From NCBI RefSeq assembly GCF_019397265.1, contig NZ_CP068985.1:2274501-2338500 (forward strand): 64,000 bases of DNA. Reading direction: 5' to 3'. This stretch comes from Nonomuraea coxensis DSM 45129. GTDB lineage: Bacteria; Actinomycetota; Actinomycetes; Streptosporangiales; Streptosporangiaceae. Below are positions 18,021 through 27,220 of this stretch, piece after piece; the stretch's first letter is position 1; each line of letters opens with the position of its first letter. Both the position numbers and the translations under genes were made by a program. Under the pieces are notes generated by a model. The model was not told the origin of the DNA. It was given only the letters and a program-made list of their open reading frames with translations, and made no database searches.

Positions 18021-19549
18021 ACGAGCGACCTCATGAGGCGTCCGGTGAGGGAGTAGGCGGCGGCGACGGAGCCCCAGATCACCAGCGTCAGGAAGGTGAT
18101 CCGGGCGTCGAAGAGGGCGGCGGTGATCGCGATGGCCGCGAACCGCTCGCCGATGGGGAACACGATCATCTTGCGCGCCCAGTGGAGGGCCCGGAACCTG
18201 CCGGCCCTGGTCCACATCTTGAGCACGCCCCGCAGGCCGTGGCTGCGCTCTTCCCGGCGGCGCGACAGCGCGGCCCGCAGCTCACGGTCGTCGGGGGCGT
18301 CGAGCGCCAGCATGGGCAGCTTCGCGGGCGGCTTGCGGCGGTTGGCCGCGCCGAAGGAGAAGTCGAGCAGGTGGCGTACGGACTGCAGGCCCAGCGCGGC
18401 CAGCGCGAGAATCCAGATGTCCTCGCCGTTGCCCGCGATCACGTAGCCGAGGGCGAGGCCGGCGAAGACCACGTATTCCTTGAACCGGTCGAACGTGGCG
18501 TCCAGCCAGGCGCCGAGGACGCCGAACTTGCGGGCGTAGCGCGCCACCTGGCCGTCGACGCAGTCGAAGACGAACGCGAAGTAGATCAGCACCCCGCCCA
18601 GCACCATCCACGGCCGGTCGCCGGTGGCGAAGCAGGCGGCCGCGGCCACGCCCAGCGCGATCGAGATCAGCGTGACCTGGTTGGGCGTCAGCCCCCGCCG
18701 GGCCGCCCAGCGGGCGATGAAGCGGGAGTAGGTGGAGACGAAATAGGTGGTGAAGAAGCCGTCGGCGCCCTTGACGGCGTTGTTGAGCCGGGCGCGGTCC
18801 TCGTCCATGGCGGCCATCTCGGGGCCGGCCTCGTTGACCTCCTCCTGGGTGGTGACCCGGCGGTAGAAGAGGTCGCGGCGGCCCCGGATGCCGACCGACA
18901 CGCCGTTGCGCACCAGGCCGAACACGACGAGCTGCACCAGGTCGTCGTCGGGGCCGAAGGTGTGGGCCAGGGCGGCGAGGTCGCGGCAGGTCTCCGCGAG
19001 CACCTGCGCGTTGCGCGCGCTGACGTGCAGCGGGCCGAGCAGCACGCCGTTGGGGCGGGTCACGGCGTGGGTCGCGGTGCCGACCGAGACCACCCGCGAC
19101 TTGCCGACGCGGGCGCGGACCGGCAGCCCCTCCAGCCGGTTGAGCCCGATCTCGGGATCGGCCTCGTCGATGGGGACGAGCTCGGACTCGGACTCGGCGG
19201 TGTCCTCCGGAGCCTCCTCGTCCGTGCTGCCCGGTCTCGGCTCCTTGGCGACGAGCGCCAGCGCACCGCGCTTGGTCTTGGTGATCTGGTAGATCAGCTC
19301 GTCGTGGATGAGCGAGTTCTCGGGGATGATGAGCAGGCTCTCCGTTGCCGACTCGGCGACCTCGGCCAGCGCGCGCAGGGCGGCGGCCACGTCGCCGCCG
19401 GCGATGGTGGCGGGCCGCTGGTCATAAGAAGCCAACTGGCCGCGCAGCCGCTCGGCCACGGTGGGATTGCCGGGCAGCGCGGCCAGCCTCAGGCCGGTCG
19501 GAGAGGTGTCGGGGCCGGGCGAGGCGCCCAGCAGGACCACGCGGGTCAT
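18017..19549 (-). CDS. CDP-alcohol phosphatidyltransferase-family protein with N-terminal nucleotidyltransferase-like domain
   Basis: 510 residues. The N-terminal 250 residues start with VVLLGASPG and look like a soluble nucleotide-sugar or cytidylyltransferase-like domain, though its active-site signature is not clear. The C-terminal half is a membrane enzyme with the CDP-OH-P motif DG-x2-AR-x8-G-x3-D-x3-D (within DCVDGQVARY and GAWLDATFDR), preceded by RRGLTPNQVTLISI. Such enzymes join CDP-activated lipids or alcohols to an alcohol acceptor, for example inositol phosphate, in the cell membrane. ATG 19549 follows AAAGGGAG; an ATG 12 codons upstream is less likely. First gene of a two-gene operon. 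Confidence 0.8.
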   Translation of the reverse strand: MTRVVLLGASPGPDTSPTGLRLAALPGNPTVAERLRGQLASYDQRPATIAGGDVAAALRALAEVAESATESLLIIPENSLIHDELIYQITKTKRGALALVAKEPRPGSTDEEAPEDTAESESELVPIDEADPEIGLNRLEGLPVRARVGKSRVVSVGTATHAVTRPNGVLLGPLHVSARNAQVLAETCRDLAALAHTFGPDDDLVQLVVFGLVRNGVSVGIRGRRDLFYRRVTTQEEVNEAGPEMAAMDEDRARLNNAVKGADGFFTTYFVSTYSRFIARWAARRGLTPNQVTLISIALGVAAAACFATGDRPWMVLGGVLIYFAFVFDCVDGQVARYARKFGVLGAWLDATFDRFKEYVVFAGLALGYVIAGNGEDIWILALAALGLQSVRHLLDFSFGAANRRKPPAKLPMLALDAPDDRELRAALSRRREERSHGLRGVLKMWTRAGRFRALHWARKMIVFPIGERFAAIAITAALFDARITFLTLVIWGSVAAAYSLTGRLMRSLV

Positions 19550-19700
19550 GACTCCCTTTCGAGGCGGTAGCGGGGGGTTGAACAACGGGTAATGCGGGGA
19601 CAGGCGTCAAAGTCTAGTGAGAGTCACGCAAAGTCGCGTCATCCGAGCATGCCGGTAACGCGGGACGCTTCGGCGCGGAGTGCGGCCATAAGATGTCGGA

Positions 19701-20435
19701 GTGAGTCTCTATCGTGACGAAGGCGTGGTTCTGCGTACGCAGAAACTCGGCGAGGCCGACCGCATCGTCACGGTCCTGGCCAAGCGCACCGGCAAGATCC
19801 GCGCCGTCGCCAAGGGCGTGCGCAGGACCACCTCGCGCTTCGGGGCCAGGCTGGAGCCGTTCACCCACGTCGACCTGCAGCTTCACACCGGCCGCACGCT
19901 CGACGTCGTCACCCAGGCCGAGACGCTCAGGCCCTACGGCGAGGCGCTGGCCGCCGACTACCCGCGCTACACCGCGGGCAGCGCCATGCTGGAGACCGCC
20001 GACCGGCTGACGCACGGGGAGAAGGAGCCGGCGCTGCGGCAGTTCCTGCTGCTCGTGGGCGGGCTGCGCACGCTCGCCGAGCGCACCCACGAGCCCCGGC
20101 TGGTGCTCGACGCCTACTTCCTGCGCTCGCTGGCGGTCGCCGGCTACGCGCCCGCCCTGGAGGCGTGCGCCCGCTGCCGGACCCCGGCGATCAGGGCGTT
20201 CGCCATCGTCGCCGGAGGTGTGGTGTGCGGCGCGTGCCGCCCGGCCGGGGCGGCGGTCCCCGCCGGGGAGACGATCGGGCTCATGACGGCGCTGCTGCGC
20301 GGCGACTGGGCCGTCGCCGACGCCTCGGAGCCGCGCCACCGCAACGAATGCAGCGGCCTGGTCGCCGCCTACCTGCAATGGCACCTCGAACACGGAATAC
20401 GCTCTCTCCGACACGTCGAAAGGGAGCCAGTGTGA
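19701..20435 (+). CDS. recO: DNA repair protein RecO
   Basis: 244 residues. It begins with the OB fold ([20 protein letters not shown], then [17 protein letters not shown]), which binds DNA and loads RecA with RecR at gaps. A zinc module follows (CARC at about 157 and CGAC about 20 residues later). GTG 19701 is the start that gives the conserved N-terminus. The stop overlaps the uppS start by four bases (GTGA), the usual actinomycete recO-uppS arrangement. Confidence 0.93.
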   Translation: MSLYRDEGVVLRTQKLGEADRIVTVLAKRTGKIRAVAKGVRRTTSRFGARLEPFTHVDLQLHTGRTLDVVTQAETLRPYGEALAADYPRYTAGSAMLETADRLTHGEKEPALRQFLLLVGGLRTLAERTHEPRLVLDAYFLRSLAVAGYAPALEACARCRTPAIRAFAIVAGGVVCGACRPAGAAVPAGETIGLMTALLRGDWAVADASEPRHRNECSGLVAAYLQWHLEHGIRSLRHVEREPV

Positions 20436-21205
20436 ACGTCCGTCCTCCGACCCCTCACCCGTCCGGCGCGACGCCGCCGCCGATCCCGCGCGAGCTGGTG
20501 CCCCGGCACGTGGCCATCGTCATGGACGGCAACGGCCGCTGGGCCAAGACGCGCGGCCTGCCGCGCACCGAGGGGCACAAGGCGGGCGAGTCCTCCCTGT
20601 TCGACGTCATCGAAGGCGCGCTGGAGCTGGGCATCCCCTACCTCAGCGCGTACGCCTTCTCCACCGAGAACTGGAAGCGCTCGCCCGACGAGGTCCGCTT
20701 CCTCATGGGCTTCAACCGCGACGTGATCAGGCGGCGGCGCGACGAGCTCAACGCCATGGGCGTACGCGTGCGCTGGGCGGGCCGGCCGGGCCGCCTCTGG
20801 AAGAGCGTGATCTCCGAGCTGCAGGCCGCCGAGGAGATGACCGTCCACAACCGCAAGCTCACATTGCAGTTCTGCGTCAATTACGGCGGGCAGGCCGAGA
20901 TCGTCGAGGCGGCGCTCAGGCTGGCCGAGGACATCGCGGCCGGCAAGGTCAAACCCGGCAAGGTGAACGAGAAGGTCTTCGCCCGCTACCTCGACGAGCC
21001 GGAGATCCCCGAGGTCGACCTGTTCGTGCGCTCGTCGGGCGAGCAGCGCTTCTCGAACTTCCTGCTGTGGCAGTCGGCCTACGCCGAGATGGTCTTCCTC
21101 GACCGGCTCTGGCCCGACTTCGACCGGCGCGACCTGTGGGAGGCGTGCGAGATCTACGCCAAACGCGACCGCCGCTACGGCGGCGCCCTCCCCAACCAGG
21201 TCTGA
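20432..21205 (+). CDS. uppS: Isoprenyl (polyprenyl) diphosphate synthase, cis-type
   Basis: 257 residues from GTG 20432, which has AAAGGGAG upstream. Motifs include [20 protein letters not shown] with the Mg-binding Asp, [14 protein letters not shown], and the C-terminal [20 protein letters not shown]. The family adds isopentenyl diphosphate in cis to make the undecaprenyl or decaprenyl diphosphate lipid carrier for peptidoglycan and other cell-wall polymers. Coupled to recO by a four-base overlap. Confidence 0.94.
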   Translation: MNVRPPTPHPSGATPPPIPRELVPRHVAIVMDGNGRWAKTRGLPRTEGHKAGESSLFDVIEGALELGIPYLSAYAFSTENWKRSPDEVRFLMGFNRDVIRRRRDELNAMGVRVRWAGRPGRLWKSVISELQAAEEMTVHNRKLTLQFCVNYGGQAEIVEAALRLAEDIAAGKVKPGKVNEKVFARYLDEPEIPEVDLFVRSSGEQRFSNFLLWQSAYAEMVFLDRLWPDFDRRDLWEACEIYAKRDRRYGGALPNQV

Positions 21206-21238
21206 CCGGCCCGCCAGGCCGGGGAGGGCGGGGGCGGG

Positions 21239-22474
21239 TCAGAAGTACTTCGAGGTGAGGTCCGTGGTGGGCCAGGAGGACACGGTCACCTTGTTCATGT
21301 CGTCGTCGATGGTGTCGTAGTCGAGCGAGCCGGTCTCCTCGCGCCGGTTGAACAGCACGGCGTAGCTGAACCCGTTCTGCAGCCGCGCCAGGTACGTGAA
21401 CGTGCCCGGCAGTGAGCCGTTGTGCCAGGTGTTGAGATGGCCGGTGACCTGGCGGCACCACCAGCCGCCGCCGTACCAGGAGCCGTACTCGTTGACGCCG
21501 GTCTCCGGCTTGGCGACGAGCCTGGCGATCGAGGTCGAGCTCAGCACGGTGCCCGGCTGGTCGAAGGCGAGGGTCCAGCGGACCAGGTCCACGGCGGAGC
21601 CCAGCCAGCCGCCGCCGGAGCCCTGGTTGACCATGTTGAAGCCGCCGTAGGGGTAGGGAACGACGGTGCCCGAGGCGTCGAGCACGGTCGTGCCGGTGTA
21701 CTGCGAGTCGTAGATCACCTCGCCGGGCGCGGCCTCGCTCCTGAGGCTCCTGCCGAGCCTCATGCGAGTGATGCCGAGCGGCTCCAGCAGCTTGGTCCTG
21801 ACGTACGTCTCGTAGGGCTGCCCCGAGACCTTCTCGATGACCCGGCCGAGCAGCAGGTACCCGTAGTTGCAGTAGACCATCTTCGTGCCCGGGTCGTGGT
21901 CGAGCGGGCGGGCGGTGACGTACCGGATGATGTCGTCGTGCTCGATCGGCAGCGGCACGCCGAGCGTGGCCGAGATGGTGCGGTCCAGGAAGAGCGGGTC
22001 CTTGGAGACGTCGCGGTCGAAGCCGCCGAGGTGCTGCATCAGGCGGAGCACGGTGACCTGCTCCATCCGGGTGTCGGCCGGGGTGAGGCCGAGCACCTGG
22101 GTGACCTTGGCCGACAGGCTCAGCTCGCCGTCCTGCACCAGGCGCATGACGGCGGCCGAGGTGATGTTCTTGCTCAGACTGGCGATCCGGAACAACGACG
22201 TCGGTGACGGGGTGGGCGTCGCCCTGGAGTAGTCGTTGTAGGCGTAGCCGCGCGCGAGCAGGATCTTGCCGTTCTTCATGACGGCCAGTTGCGCCGCCCT
22301 GATCTTGCGGTCCAGCACGAACTTCTTGAGCACGTTGTCGTAACCCGCCAGCTGGGACGGCGCGGTTCCTGCCGTGGCCACGAAAGGGTCGAGCGGGGCG
22401 GCCTGCGCGGGGCGCCCGGCGATCAGCGCCGCCGGCGCCCCGAGGAGAAGAGCCCTGCGGGAAAGGTCTGTCAC
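21239..22474 (-). CDS. Exported serine hydrolase of the beta-lactamase/class C family
   Basis: 411 residues. A twin-arginine-type leader (LSRRALLLGAPAALIAG) is followed by the serine beta-lactamase fold. The S-x-x-K motif is Ser99-Lys102 (ASLSKNITSA) and the Y-x-N motif is Tyr201-Asn203 (MVYCNYGYLLLG). A late WHNGSLPG segment corresponds to the third active-site motif. Such proteins include D-aminopeptidases, esterases and penicillin-binding-like enzymes, so the substrate cannot be named. It is convergent with uppS; a 6-bp-stem hairpin at 21206-21222 may end both. Confidence 0.82.
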   Translation of the reverse strand: MTDLSRRALLLGAPAALIAGRPAQAAPLDPFVATAGTAPSQLAGYDNVLKKFVLDRKIRAAQLAVMKNGKILLARGYAYNDYSRATPTPSPTSLFRIASLSKNITSAAVMRLVQDGELSLSAKVTQVLGLTPADTRMEQVTVLRLMQHLGGFDRDVSKDPLFLDRTISATLGVPLPIEHDDIIRYVTARPLDHDPGTKMVYCNYGYLLLGRVIEKVSGQPYETYVRTKLLEPLGITRMRLGRSLRSEAAPGEVIYDSQYTGTTVLDASGTVVPYPYGGFNMVNQGSGGGWLGSAVDLVRWTLAFDQPGTVLSSTSIARLVAKPETGVNEYGSWYGGGWWCRQVTGHLNTWHNGSLPGTFTYLARLQNGFSYAVLFNRREETGSLDYDTIDDDMNKVTVSSWPTTDLTSKYF

Positions 22475-22570
22475 TTTTTCCTCTTACGTCACATCCGATA
22501 CATGGAGTCGCACATTTTGGCAGATGTAGCGATCTTCAGTGCACGGATCAGTGCGTCCGAGGGGGTGGGG

Positions 22571-23119
22571 CTAGGCGCGGCGGCGGGCGCGGTAGGCGGC
22601 TACGTGCATGCGGTTCCCGCACGTACGGCTGTCGCAGTAGACCCGGGACCGGTTGCGCGACTCGTCCACGAAGACGTGGTCACAGTCGGGGGCCGAGCAG
22701 GTGCGCAGGCGTTCGCCCTCGCCCTCCACCAGCAGCAGCGCGAGCGCCACGCCGCAGTCGGCGGCCAGGTGCTCGGCCAGGCTGGAGTCGGCGGCGAAGT
22801 AGTGGACGTGCAGGGGGTGGCCGTCGTGCTCGGTCAGGCGTGGCGTGATGCGGGTCGAGGAGAGCAGGGAGTTGAGGGTGCGGACGGCGGTCGGCTGGTC
22901 AGGCGCGGTGAAGACGCGATGAAAGGACTCGCGGACCGCGCGGACCTGGGCCAGGTCGCGGGCCGTCAGCTTGCCGATGCCACTGACCTCGCGCGACTCC
23001 ACGAACGCCTGGAGTTCGGTCAGACCGGGCAGCCCCTCGTCGCCGCCCGTGGCGGGTGAGGTGTTGACCAGCTCGACGACGGTAGCCAGAGAATGCACCA
23101 TGTCATGGCCAAACGGCAT
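22571..23119 (-). CDS. CGNR zinc-finger (ABATE domain) protein
   Basis: 182 residues. The N-terminal ABATE-type helical domain begins MVHSLATVVELVNT. The C-terminal zinc knuckle has C-x4-C (CSAPDC), a second cysteine pair around CDSRTCGNR, and the signature CGNR followed by HVAAYRARRR. These small proteins are presumed DNA-binding stress regulators, but targets are unknown. The ATG at 23119 follows ACAGGAG. It is divergent from the DMT exporter with a 71-bp gap, so it could control that gene. Confidence 0.8.
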   Translation of the reverse strand: MPFGHDMVHSLATVVELVNTSPATGGDEGLPGLTELQAFVESREVSGIGKLTARDLAQVRAVRESFHRVFTAPDQPTAVRTLNSLLSSTRITPRLTEHDGHPLHVHYFAADSSLAEHLAADCGVALALLLVEGEGERLRTCSAPDCDHVFVDESRNRSRVYCDSRTCGNRMHVAAYRARRRA

Positions 23120-23190
23120 GTTGACTCCTGTCCGCGCCGGATCCTAGCGTGGTCGCACTGTATCTCCTGCAGACGGCCACGGGGGTTTTC

Positions 23191-24114
23191 ATGGGTGCGC
23201 ACCGTCGTATCGTGATCGTCGCGATCGTCGGCGCGCTGGTCATCTCCACCTCCGCGCCGCTGGTGCGGCTGGCCGAGGTGTCGCCGGCGACGTCGGCGTT
23301 GTTCCGCTGCGCGTACGCCGTCCCGCCCATGCTGGCGCTCGCCTGGCTGGAGCGGCGCAGGCACGGCCCGCTGCCGCGCAGGGCGGTGCTGCTCGCCTGG
23401 GCGGCCGGCCTGTCGTTCGCGTTCGACCTGCTGTTCTGGCACCACGCCATCGCGTACGTCGGCGCCGGCCTGGCCACCGTGCTGGGCAACCTGCAGGTGT
23501 TCCTGGTGGCGTTCGCCGCCTGGGCGGTGTTCGGGGAGCGGCCGTCGGGGCGGCTCATGGCGGCGACGCCGGTGGTGTTCGGCGGCGTGGTGCTGATCTC
23601 CGGGGTGTTCGACGGCGCGGCGTACGGCGACGACCCGGTCATGGGCGTGCTCGCCGGGGTGGCCACGTCCGTCTCGTACGCGGCGTTCCTGCTGCTCATG
23701 AAGGGCGGCTCGGACCGCGCGGCCGGGCCGCTCGCGCACGCCACGGTCGTGGCCACGGTCGCGATCGCCGCGCTCAGCCCCTTCTTCGGGGGCGCGGACC
23801 TCGCCCCGAGCTGGCCCGCGCACGGCTGGCTGCTGCTGCTCGCGCTCGGGCCACAGGTGCTGGGGTGGTCGCTCATCACGTTCACGCTGCCACGGCAGCC
23901 GGCCGCGCTCACCGCGCTGCTGCTGCTCGTACAGCCCCTGACGACCGTGGCGCTGTCGGCGGTGGCGCTCGGCGAGCGGCCCTCGCCCTGGCAGCTCGCC
24001 GGATGCGCGGTGATCGTGCTCGGCGTGCTCTGGGGCTCGCGCCGCACCGCTCAGCCGGCGGCCGAGGCGGACGGGGAACAGGACGCGCAGGTGCCGAACA
24101 CCTCCACCGTGTGA
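23191..24114 (+). CDS. EamA/DMT-family transporter
   Basis: 307 residues from ATG 23191, with ten hydrophobic helices arranged as two EamA repeats. The first runs from IVIVAIVGALVISTSAPLVR and the second begins near VMGVLAGVATSVSYAAFLLL. Members export amino acids, purines or toxic metabolites. An in-frame GTG at 23149 adds 14 residues that do not look like a membrane-protein start. The last 64 bp overlap the 3' end of the convergent zur gene (24051-24114); both C-termini look genuine. Confidence 0.82.
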   Translation: MGAHRRIVIVAIVGALVISTSAPLVRLAEVSPATSALFRCAYAVPPMLALAWLERRRHGPLPRRAVLLAWAAGLSFAFDLLFWHHAIAYVGAGLATVLGNLQVFLVAFAAWAVFGERPSGRLMAATPVVFGGVVLISGVFDGAAYGDDPVMGVLAGVATSVSYAAFLLLMKGGSDRAAGPLAHATVVATVAIAALSPFFGGADLAPSWPAHGWLLLLALGPQVLGWSLITFTLPRQPAALTALLLLVQPLTTVALSAVALGERPSPWQLAGCAVIVLGVLWGSRRTAQPAAEADGEQDAQVPNTSTV

Positions 24115-24443
24115 GTGATCTCGGTGAAGCCGTGCTCGGTGCCCACGGCCTCGGCCCAGCGCTCGACGGCCGGACCGGCCACCTCGACGGTGCGCCCGCA
24201 CTTGCGGCAGACGAGGTGGTGATGGTGGGCGTCGCTCGCGCAGGCCCGGTAGACGGACTCGCCGTCGTCGGTGCGCAGCACGTCGACCTGGCCGTTGTCG
24301 GCCAGCGCCTGCAGCGCCCGGTAGACGGTGGTCAGGCCGATCTTGGCGCCGTGCAGGCGCATCTCCGCGTAGACGTCCTGCGCGCTGCGGAACCCCTCGC
24401 TGCGACGGAGGGTGTCGTGCACCGCGTCGCGTCTCGTCGTCAT
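24051..24443 (-). CDS. zur: Fur-family zinc uptake regulator
   Basis: 130 residues. The winged helix reads RRSEGFRSAQDVYAEMRLHG then GLTTVYRALQALADNGQVDV. The metal sites are the HHHHLVCRKCG segment and the C-terminal CASC, the structural zinc knuckle. Zur represses zinc importers when zinc is plentiful. Position as the last gene of znuABC, coupled by ATGA at 24440-24443, and a palindromic box before znuA make Zur a better call than Fur or Nur. Its own expression would therefore be under the same zinc control. Confidence 0.88.
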   Translation of the reverse strand: MTTRRDAVHDTLRRSEGFRSAQDVYAEMRLHGAKIGLTTVYRALQALADNGQVDVLRTDDGESVYRACASDAHHHHLVCRKCGRTVEVAGPAVERWAEAVGTEHGFTEITHTVEVFGTCASCSPSASAAG

Positions 24444-25312
24444 GCGACCTCCTCGACGCGCATTGTTGGACCCACTCTGGACTCCTCGTCGCTCCGGCCT
24501 CGCCGTACGAATTTACCGACAGCGAGGGCCAGGACGAAGCCGGCGAGAGCGATGAGCACGATCGAGGCGCCCGGCGGGACCTTCGGGGACACGGTGGAGG
24601 CGAGCAGCCCGCCCACCGAGGCCAGCACCCCGAACACCATCGCCGACGCCATCGTGGCACGGAAACCGCGCGTGAGCTGCTGGCTCGTCGCGACGGGGAT
24701 CACCATCAGCGCGCTGACCAGCAGCAGCCCGACCACCCGCATGGCGATGACGACGGTCAGCGCGGCCGTGACCGCGATCAGCAGGCTGAGGAAGCGCACC
24801 GGCAGGCCGCTCGCGCGGGCCATCTCCTCGTCCTGGCAGAGCACGAACAACTCCCTGCCGAAGACTACGACCACGCCGATGACGGCCACGGCCAGCGGCG
24901 CGATGACCCAGATGTCGGCCGGCGTGACGCTCGCGATGGCGCCGAACAGGTAGGAGTTGAGCTTGGCGTTGCTGCCGCCCGGCGCGACGGCCATGAGCAT
25001 GACGCCGCCCGCGATGCCGCCGTAGAACAGCAGCGCCAGCGCCACGTCCCCGCTGGTGCGCCCGCGCGCCCGGACCAGCTCGATGGCCACCGCCCCGGCA
25101 ACGGACACGATCACGGCGGTCAGCACCGGCGCCGTGCCGGTCAGGAAGCCGAGCGCCACGCCGGTCAGCGCCACGTGCCCGATGCCGTCGCCGAGCAGCG
25201 CGAGCCGCCGCTGCACGATGAACGTGCCGACGGCGGGCGCGCACAGCCCCACCAGCAGCGCCGCGATCAGCGCGAGCTGGAAGAGCTGCTCACGCAGCAG
25301 TTCGAAGATCAC
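24440..25312 (-). CDS. znuB: Zinc ABC transporter permease
   Basis: 290 residues from GTG 25312 (GTGA overlap with znuC). Eight to nine hydrophobic helices of the ABC-3 metal permease family, with landmarks FIVQRRLALLGDGIGHVALT, GRTSGDVALALLFYGGIAGG, and ALMVIPVATSQQLTRGFRAT. It forms the membrane channel for zinc delivered by ZnuA and is driven by ZnuC. Confidence 0.92.
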   Translation of the reverse strand: MIFELLREQLFQLALIAALLVGLCAPAVGTFIVQRRLALLGDGIGHVALTGVALGFLTGTAPVLTAVIVSVAGAVAIELVRARGRTSGDVALALLFYGGIAGGVMLMAVAPGGSNAKLNSYLFGAIASVTPADIWVIAPLAVAVIGVVVVFGRELFVLCQDEEMARASGLPVRFLSLLIAVTAALTVVIAMRVVGLLLVSALMVIPVATSQQLTRGFRATMASAMVFGVLASVGGLLASTVSPKVPPGASIVLIALAGFVLALAVGKFVRRGRSDEESRVGPTMRVEEVA

Positions 25313-26088
25313 CTTTGTTCCCCCTGCCAGCCGGTCAGCGGCCCCGCCACCGGCTCGGCCGCGTGCGGATGCTGGTGCTCGTGGCCGGGCCGCGCGCACT
25401 CGCCCTCGGGGCGCGGCGGCGGGCCGTCGTGCGCGATCCGGCCGTCCCTGATGACGACGCCGCGCGTGATGACCGGCTCCAGCGGGCCCAGCTCGTGCGC
25501 GACCAGCACCACGGTCTTGCCGCCGAGCACCAGACCGGCCAGCGTGTCGGCGAGCAGGCGCTGGGTCTCGGCGTCGACGCCGGCGGTGGGCTCGTCCATC
25601 ACGTACGTGTCCGGCTCGCCCGCCAGGGCGCGGGCGATGAGCACCCGCTGCTGCTGGCCGCCCGACAGCGACTGGACGGGATCGCCCGCGCGGCCGGTCA
25701 GCCGGACGGCCTCCAGCGCGGCGGCCACCGCGTCCCGGTCGGCCGCGCTGGTGCGGCGCAGGCGGCGCTGGCGGGCGATGCGGCCCGACGCGACGACCTC
25801 GCGCACGGTGGCGGGCACGCCGCCGCCGACCTGGAGGCGCTGGGGGACGTAGCCGATGCGCCACCAGTCGCGGAAACGCCCAGGCGGGCGGCCGTAGATG
25901 AGGGTGCTGCCTCCGGACAGCGGCGTGAGCCCGAGCAGGGCGCGCACCAGCGTCGACTTGCCCGAGCCGTTGGCCCCCAGGAGCGCGACGACCTCGCCGG
26001 TGTGGACGGTCAGGTCGATCCCCCGGAGGACGGGCTTGCCGTCGTAGGCGACCCGGCCGCCGGTCATCGCGAAGGCCGTCTCGCTCAT
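25309..26088 (-). CDS. znuC: Zinc ABC transporter ATP-binding protein
   Basis: 259 residues from ATG 26088, which overlaps the znuA stop (ATGA); an ATG three codons upstream is possible. Walker A is GANGSGKST at 38-46, the signature is LSGGQQQR, and Walker B is YVMDEPTAG. A His-rich tail (GHEHQHPHAAE) may bind zinc. Provides ATP hydrolysis for zinc import. Confidence 0.93.
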   Translation of the reverse strand: MSETAFAMTGGRVAYDGKPVLRGIDLTVHTGEVVALLGANGSGKSTLVRALLGLTPLSGGSTLIYGRPPGRFRDWWRIGYVPQRLQVGGGVPATVREVVASGRIARQRRLRRTSAADRDAVAAALEAVRLTGRAGDPVQSLSGGQQQRVLIARALAGEPDTYVMDEPTAGVDAETQRLLADTLAGLVLGGKTVVLVAHELGPLEPVITRGVVIRDGRIAHDGPPPRPEGECARPGHEHQHPHAAEPVAGPLTGWQGEQR

Positions 26089-27017
26089 GCCGTACACCCC
26101 AGTGCTGCTCGAAGGGTTTTGAGGTTATCGCGCATGGCGGAGACGTAGTCGCCGGAGGGCTTGCTCTCCAGCGGGTCGAGCACGGCGGTCCTGGCGCCGA
26201 CCTGGTTCGCCAGCACCTCGGCCACCTTCGGGCTCACCAGGGCCTCGGTGAAGATCGTGGTCACGCCCTCGGCTCTGGCGACCTTGGCCACCTCCGACAG
26301 GCGGGCGGGCGACGGCTCGGTCTCCGGGTCGAGGGTGATGCCCACCTGCTTCAGCTTGTAACGGTCGGCCAGATAGCCGAACGCCTCGTGCGCCGTCACC
26401 AGCGTCCTGGACCGGCAGGTGGCCAGGCCCTTGCTGAACTCCTGGTCGAGCGCCGTCAGGGTGGCGGCCGTCGTCGCGGCGCGGTCGCGGTACGCCTGCG
26501 CGTGCGCGGCGTCGGCGGCGGCCAGGCGCTCGCCGAGCTTGCCGGCGACCGTGGCCATGCGGGACGGGTCGAGCCAGATGTGCGGGTCGTAGCCCACCTC
26601 GTCGTGGCCGTGCTCCTCCTCGCCCTCGCCCTCGTGCCCGCCGGCGGGGATGGTGGTGACGGCGGTGCCGGCGTCGAAGCTCTTCTCCTGGTCGACGGCG
26701 TCGTCCACGGCCGGCTGGACGCCCTTGACGTAGACGGTGAGCGCGGCCTTCTGGAGGTCGGTGACCTGCTGGATGCCCAGCTCCAGGTCGTGCGGCTCGA
26801 CGCCGGGGGCGGTGAGGCCGGTCACCTGGACGTCGGATCCCCCGACCTGCTCGGTCAGCCATTGCAACGGGTAGAAGGCGGCGACCACCTCGGGCTTGCC
26901 GTCGGAGGTCGCGCCGACCTCCGACACACCGGAACCGTCGCCGCAGGCCGTGGCGCTGAACAGGGCGCCTGCGGTCAGCAAACCAAGCGCACCCAGCCGG
27001 GAAAATCCTGACATCAT
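26085..27017 (-). CDS. znuA: Zinc-binding lipoprotein of the zinc ABC transporter
   Basis: 310 residues. The leader ends in the lipobox SATAC-G, so Cys25 or thereabouts is lipidated and the protein sits on the outer face of the membrane. The core begins VVAAFYPLQWLTEQVGGSDV and has zinc-binding His positions at GVEPHDLELG, DPHIWLDP and TLVTAHEAFGYL. An acidic His-rich loop (GGHEGEGEEEHGHDE) is typical of ZnuA rather than of manganese receptors. First gene of znuA-znuC-znuB-zur, 22 bp from a Zur box. No strong ribosome site is seen, so it may be leaderless. Confidence 0.92.
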   Translation of the reverse strand: MMSGFSRLGALGLLTAGALFSATACGDGSGVSEVGATSDGKPEVVAAFYPLQWLTEQVGGSDVQVTGLTAPGVEPHDLELGIQQVTDLQKAALTVYVKGVQPAVDDAVDQEKSFDAGTAVTTIPAGGHEGEGEEEHGHDEVGYDPHIWLDPSRMATVAGKLGERLAAADAAHAQAYRDRAATTAATLTALDQEFSKGLATCRSRTLVTAHEAFGYLADRYKLKQVGITLDPETEPSPARLSEVAKVARAEGVTTIFTEALVSPKVAEVLANQVGARTAVLDPLESKPSGDYVSAMRDNLKTLRAALGCTA

Positions 27018-27038
27018 GGGAGTCAGTATGCGCCAAAA

Positions 27039-27053
27039 TGAAAACGGTTGTCA
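27039..27053. promoter_or_regulatory. Zur box (TGAAAACGGTTGTCA)
   Basis: Fifteen-base palindrome with one mismatch, close to the actinobacterial Zur consensus TGAAAATNATTTTCA. It lies 22-36 bp before the znuA start, where a bound repressor would block the promoter. It is AT-rich against a very GC-rich background. Confidence 0.8.
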
Positions 27054-27119
27054 AAATCTGTCCACCGGGCAGCGGCCATGGGATTGGGGACGCTGCGCGT
27101 ACGGGTTCGCGAGGGAGCG

Positions 27120-27181
27120 CCGTCGCCTGGACTGAGGAGCGCAGGGAGCGAAGCGACCGGAGCGACGAGGGAAGGCGACGG
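27120..27181. repeat. Intergenic repeat-like element with an 8-bp outer stem
   Basis: CCGTCGCC (27120-27127) pairs with GGCGACGG (27174-27181). The interior is an A/G-rich run of repeated GAGCG units (GGAGCGCAGGGAGCGAAGCG and similar). It lies in the gap between the divergently... placed Zur box and the end of fdhD, with no coding look. It resembles the short intergenic repeat units scattered through actinomycete chromosomes; only one copy was noticed in this window. Confidence 0.45.
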
Positions 27182-27199
27182 ATCTGAGCGACCGAGCCC

Positions 27200-27218
27200 G
27201 CCTGCGCGAAGCGCAGGC
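27200..27218 (-). terminator. Hairpin after fdhD
   Basis: GCCTGCGC/GCGCAGGC, an 8-bp perfect stem with a 3-base loop, two bases past the fdhD stop. There is no T-tract, so termination is probable rather than certain. Confidence 0.55.
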
Positions 27219-27220
27219 AA

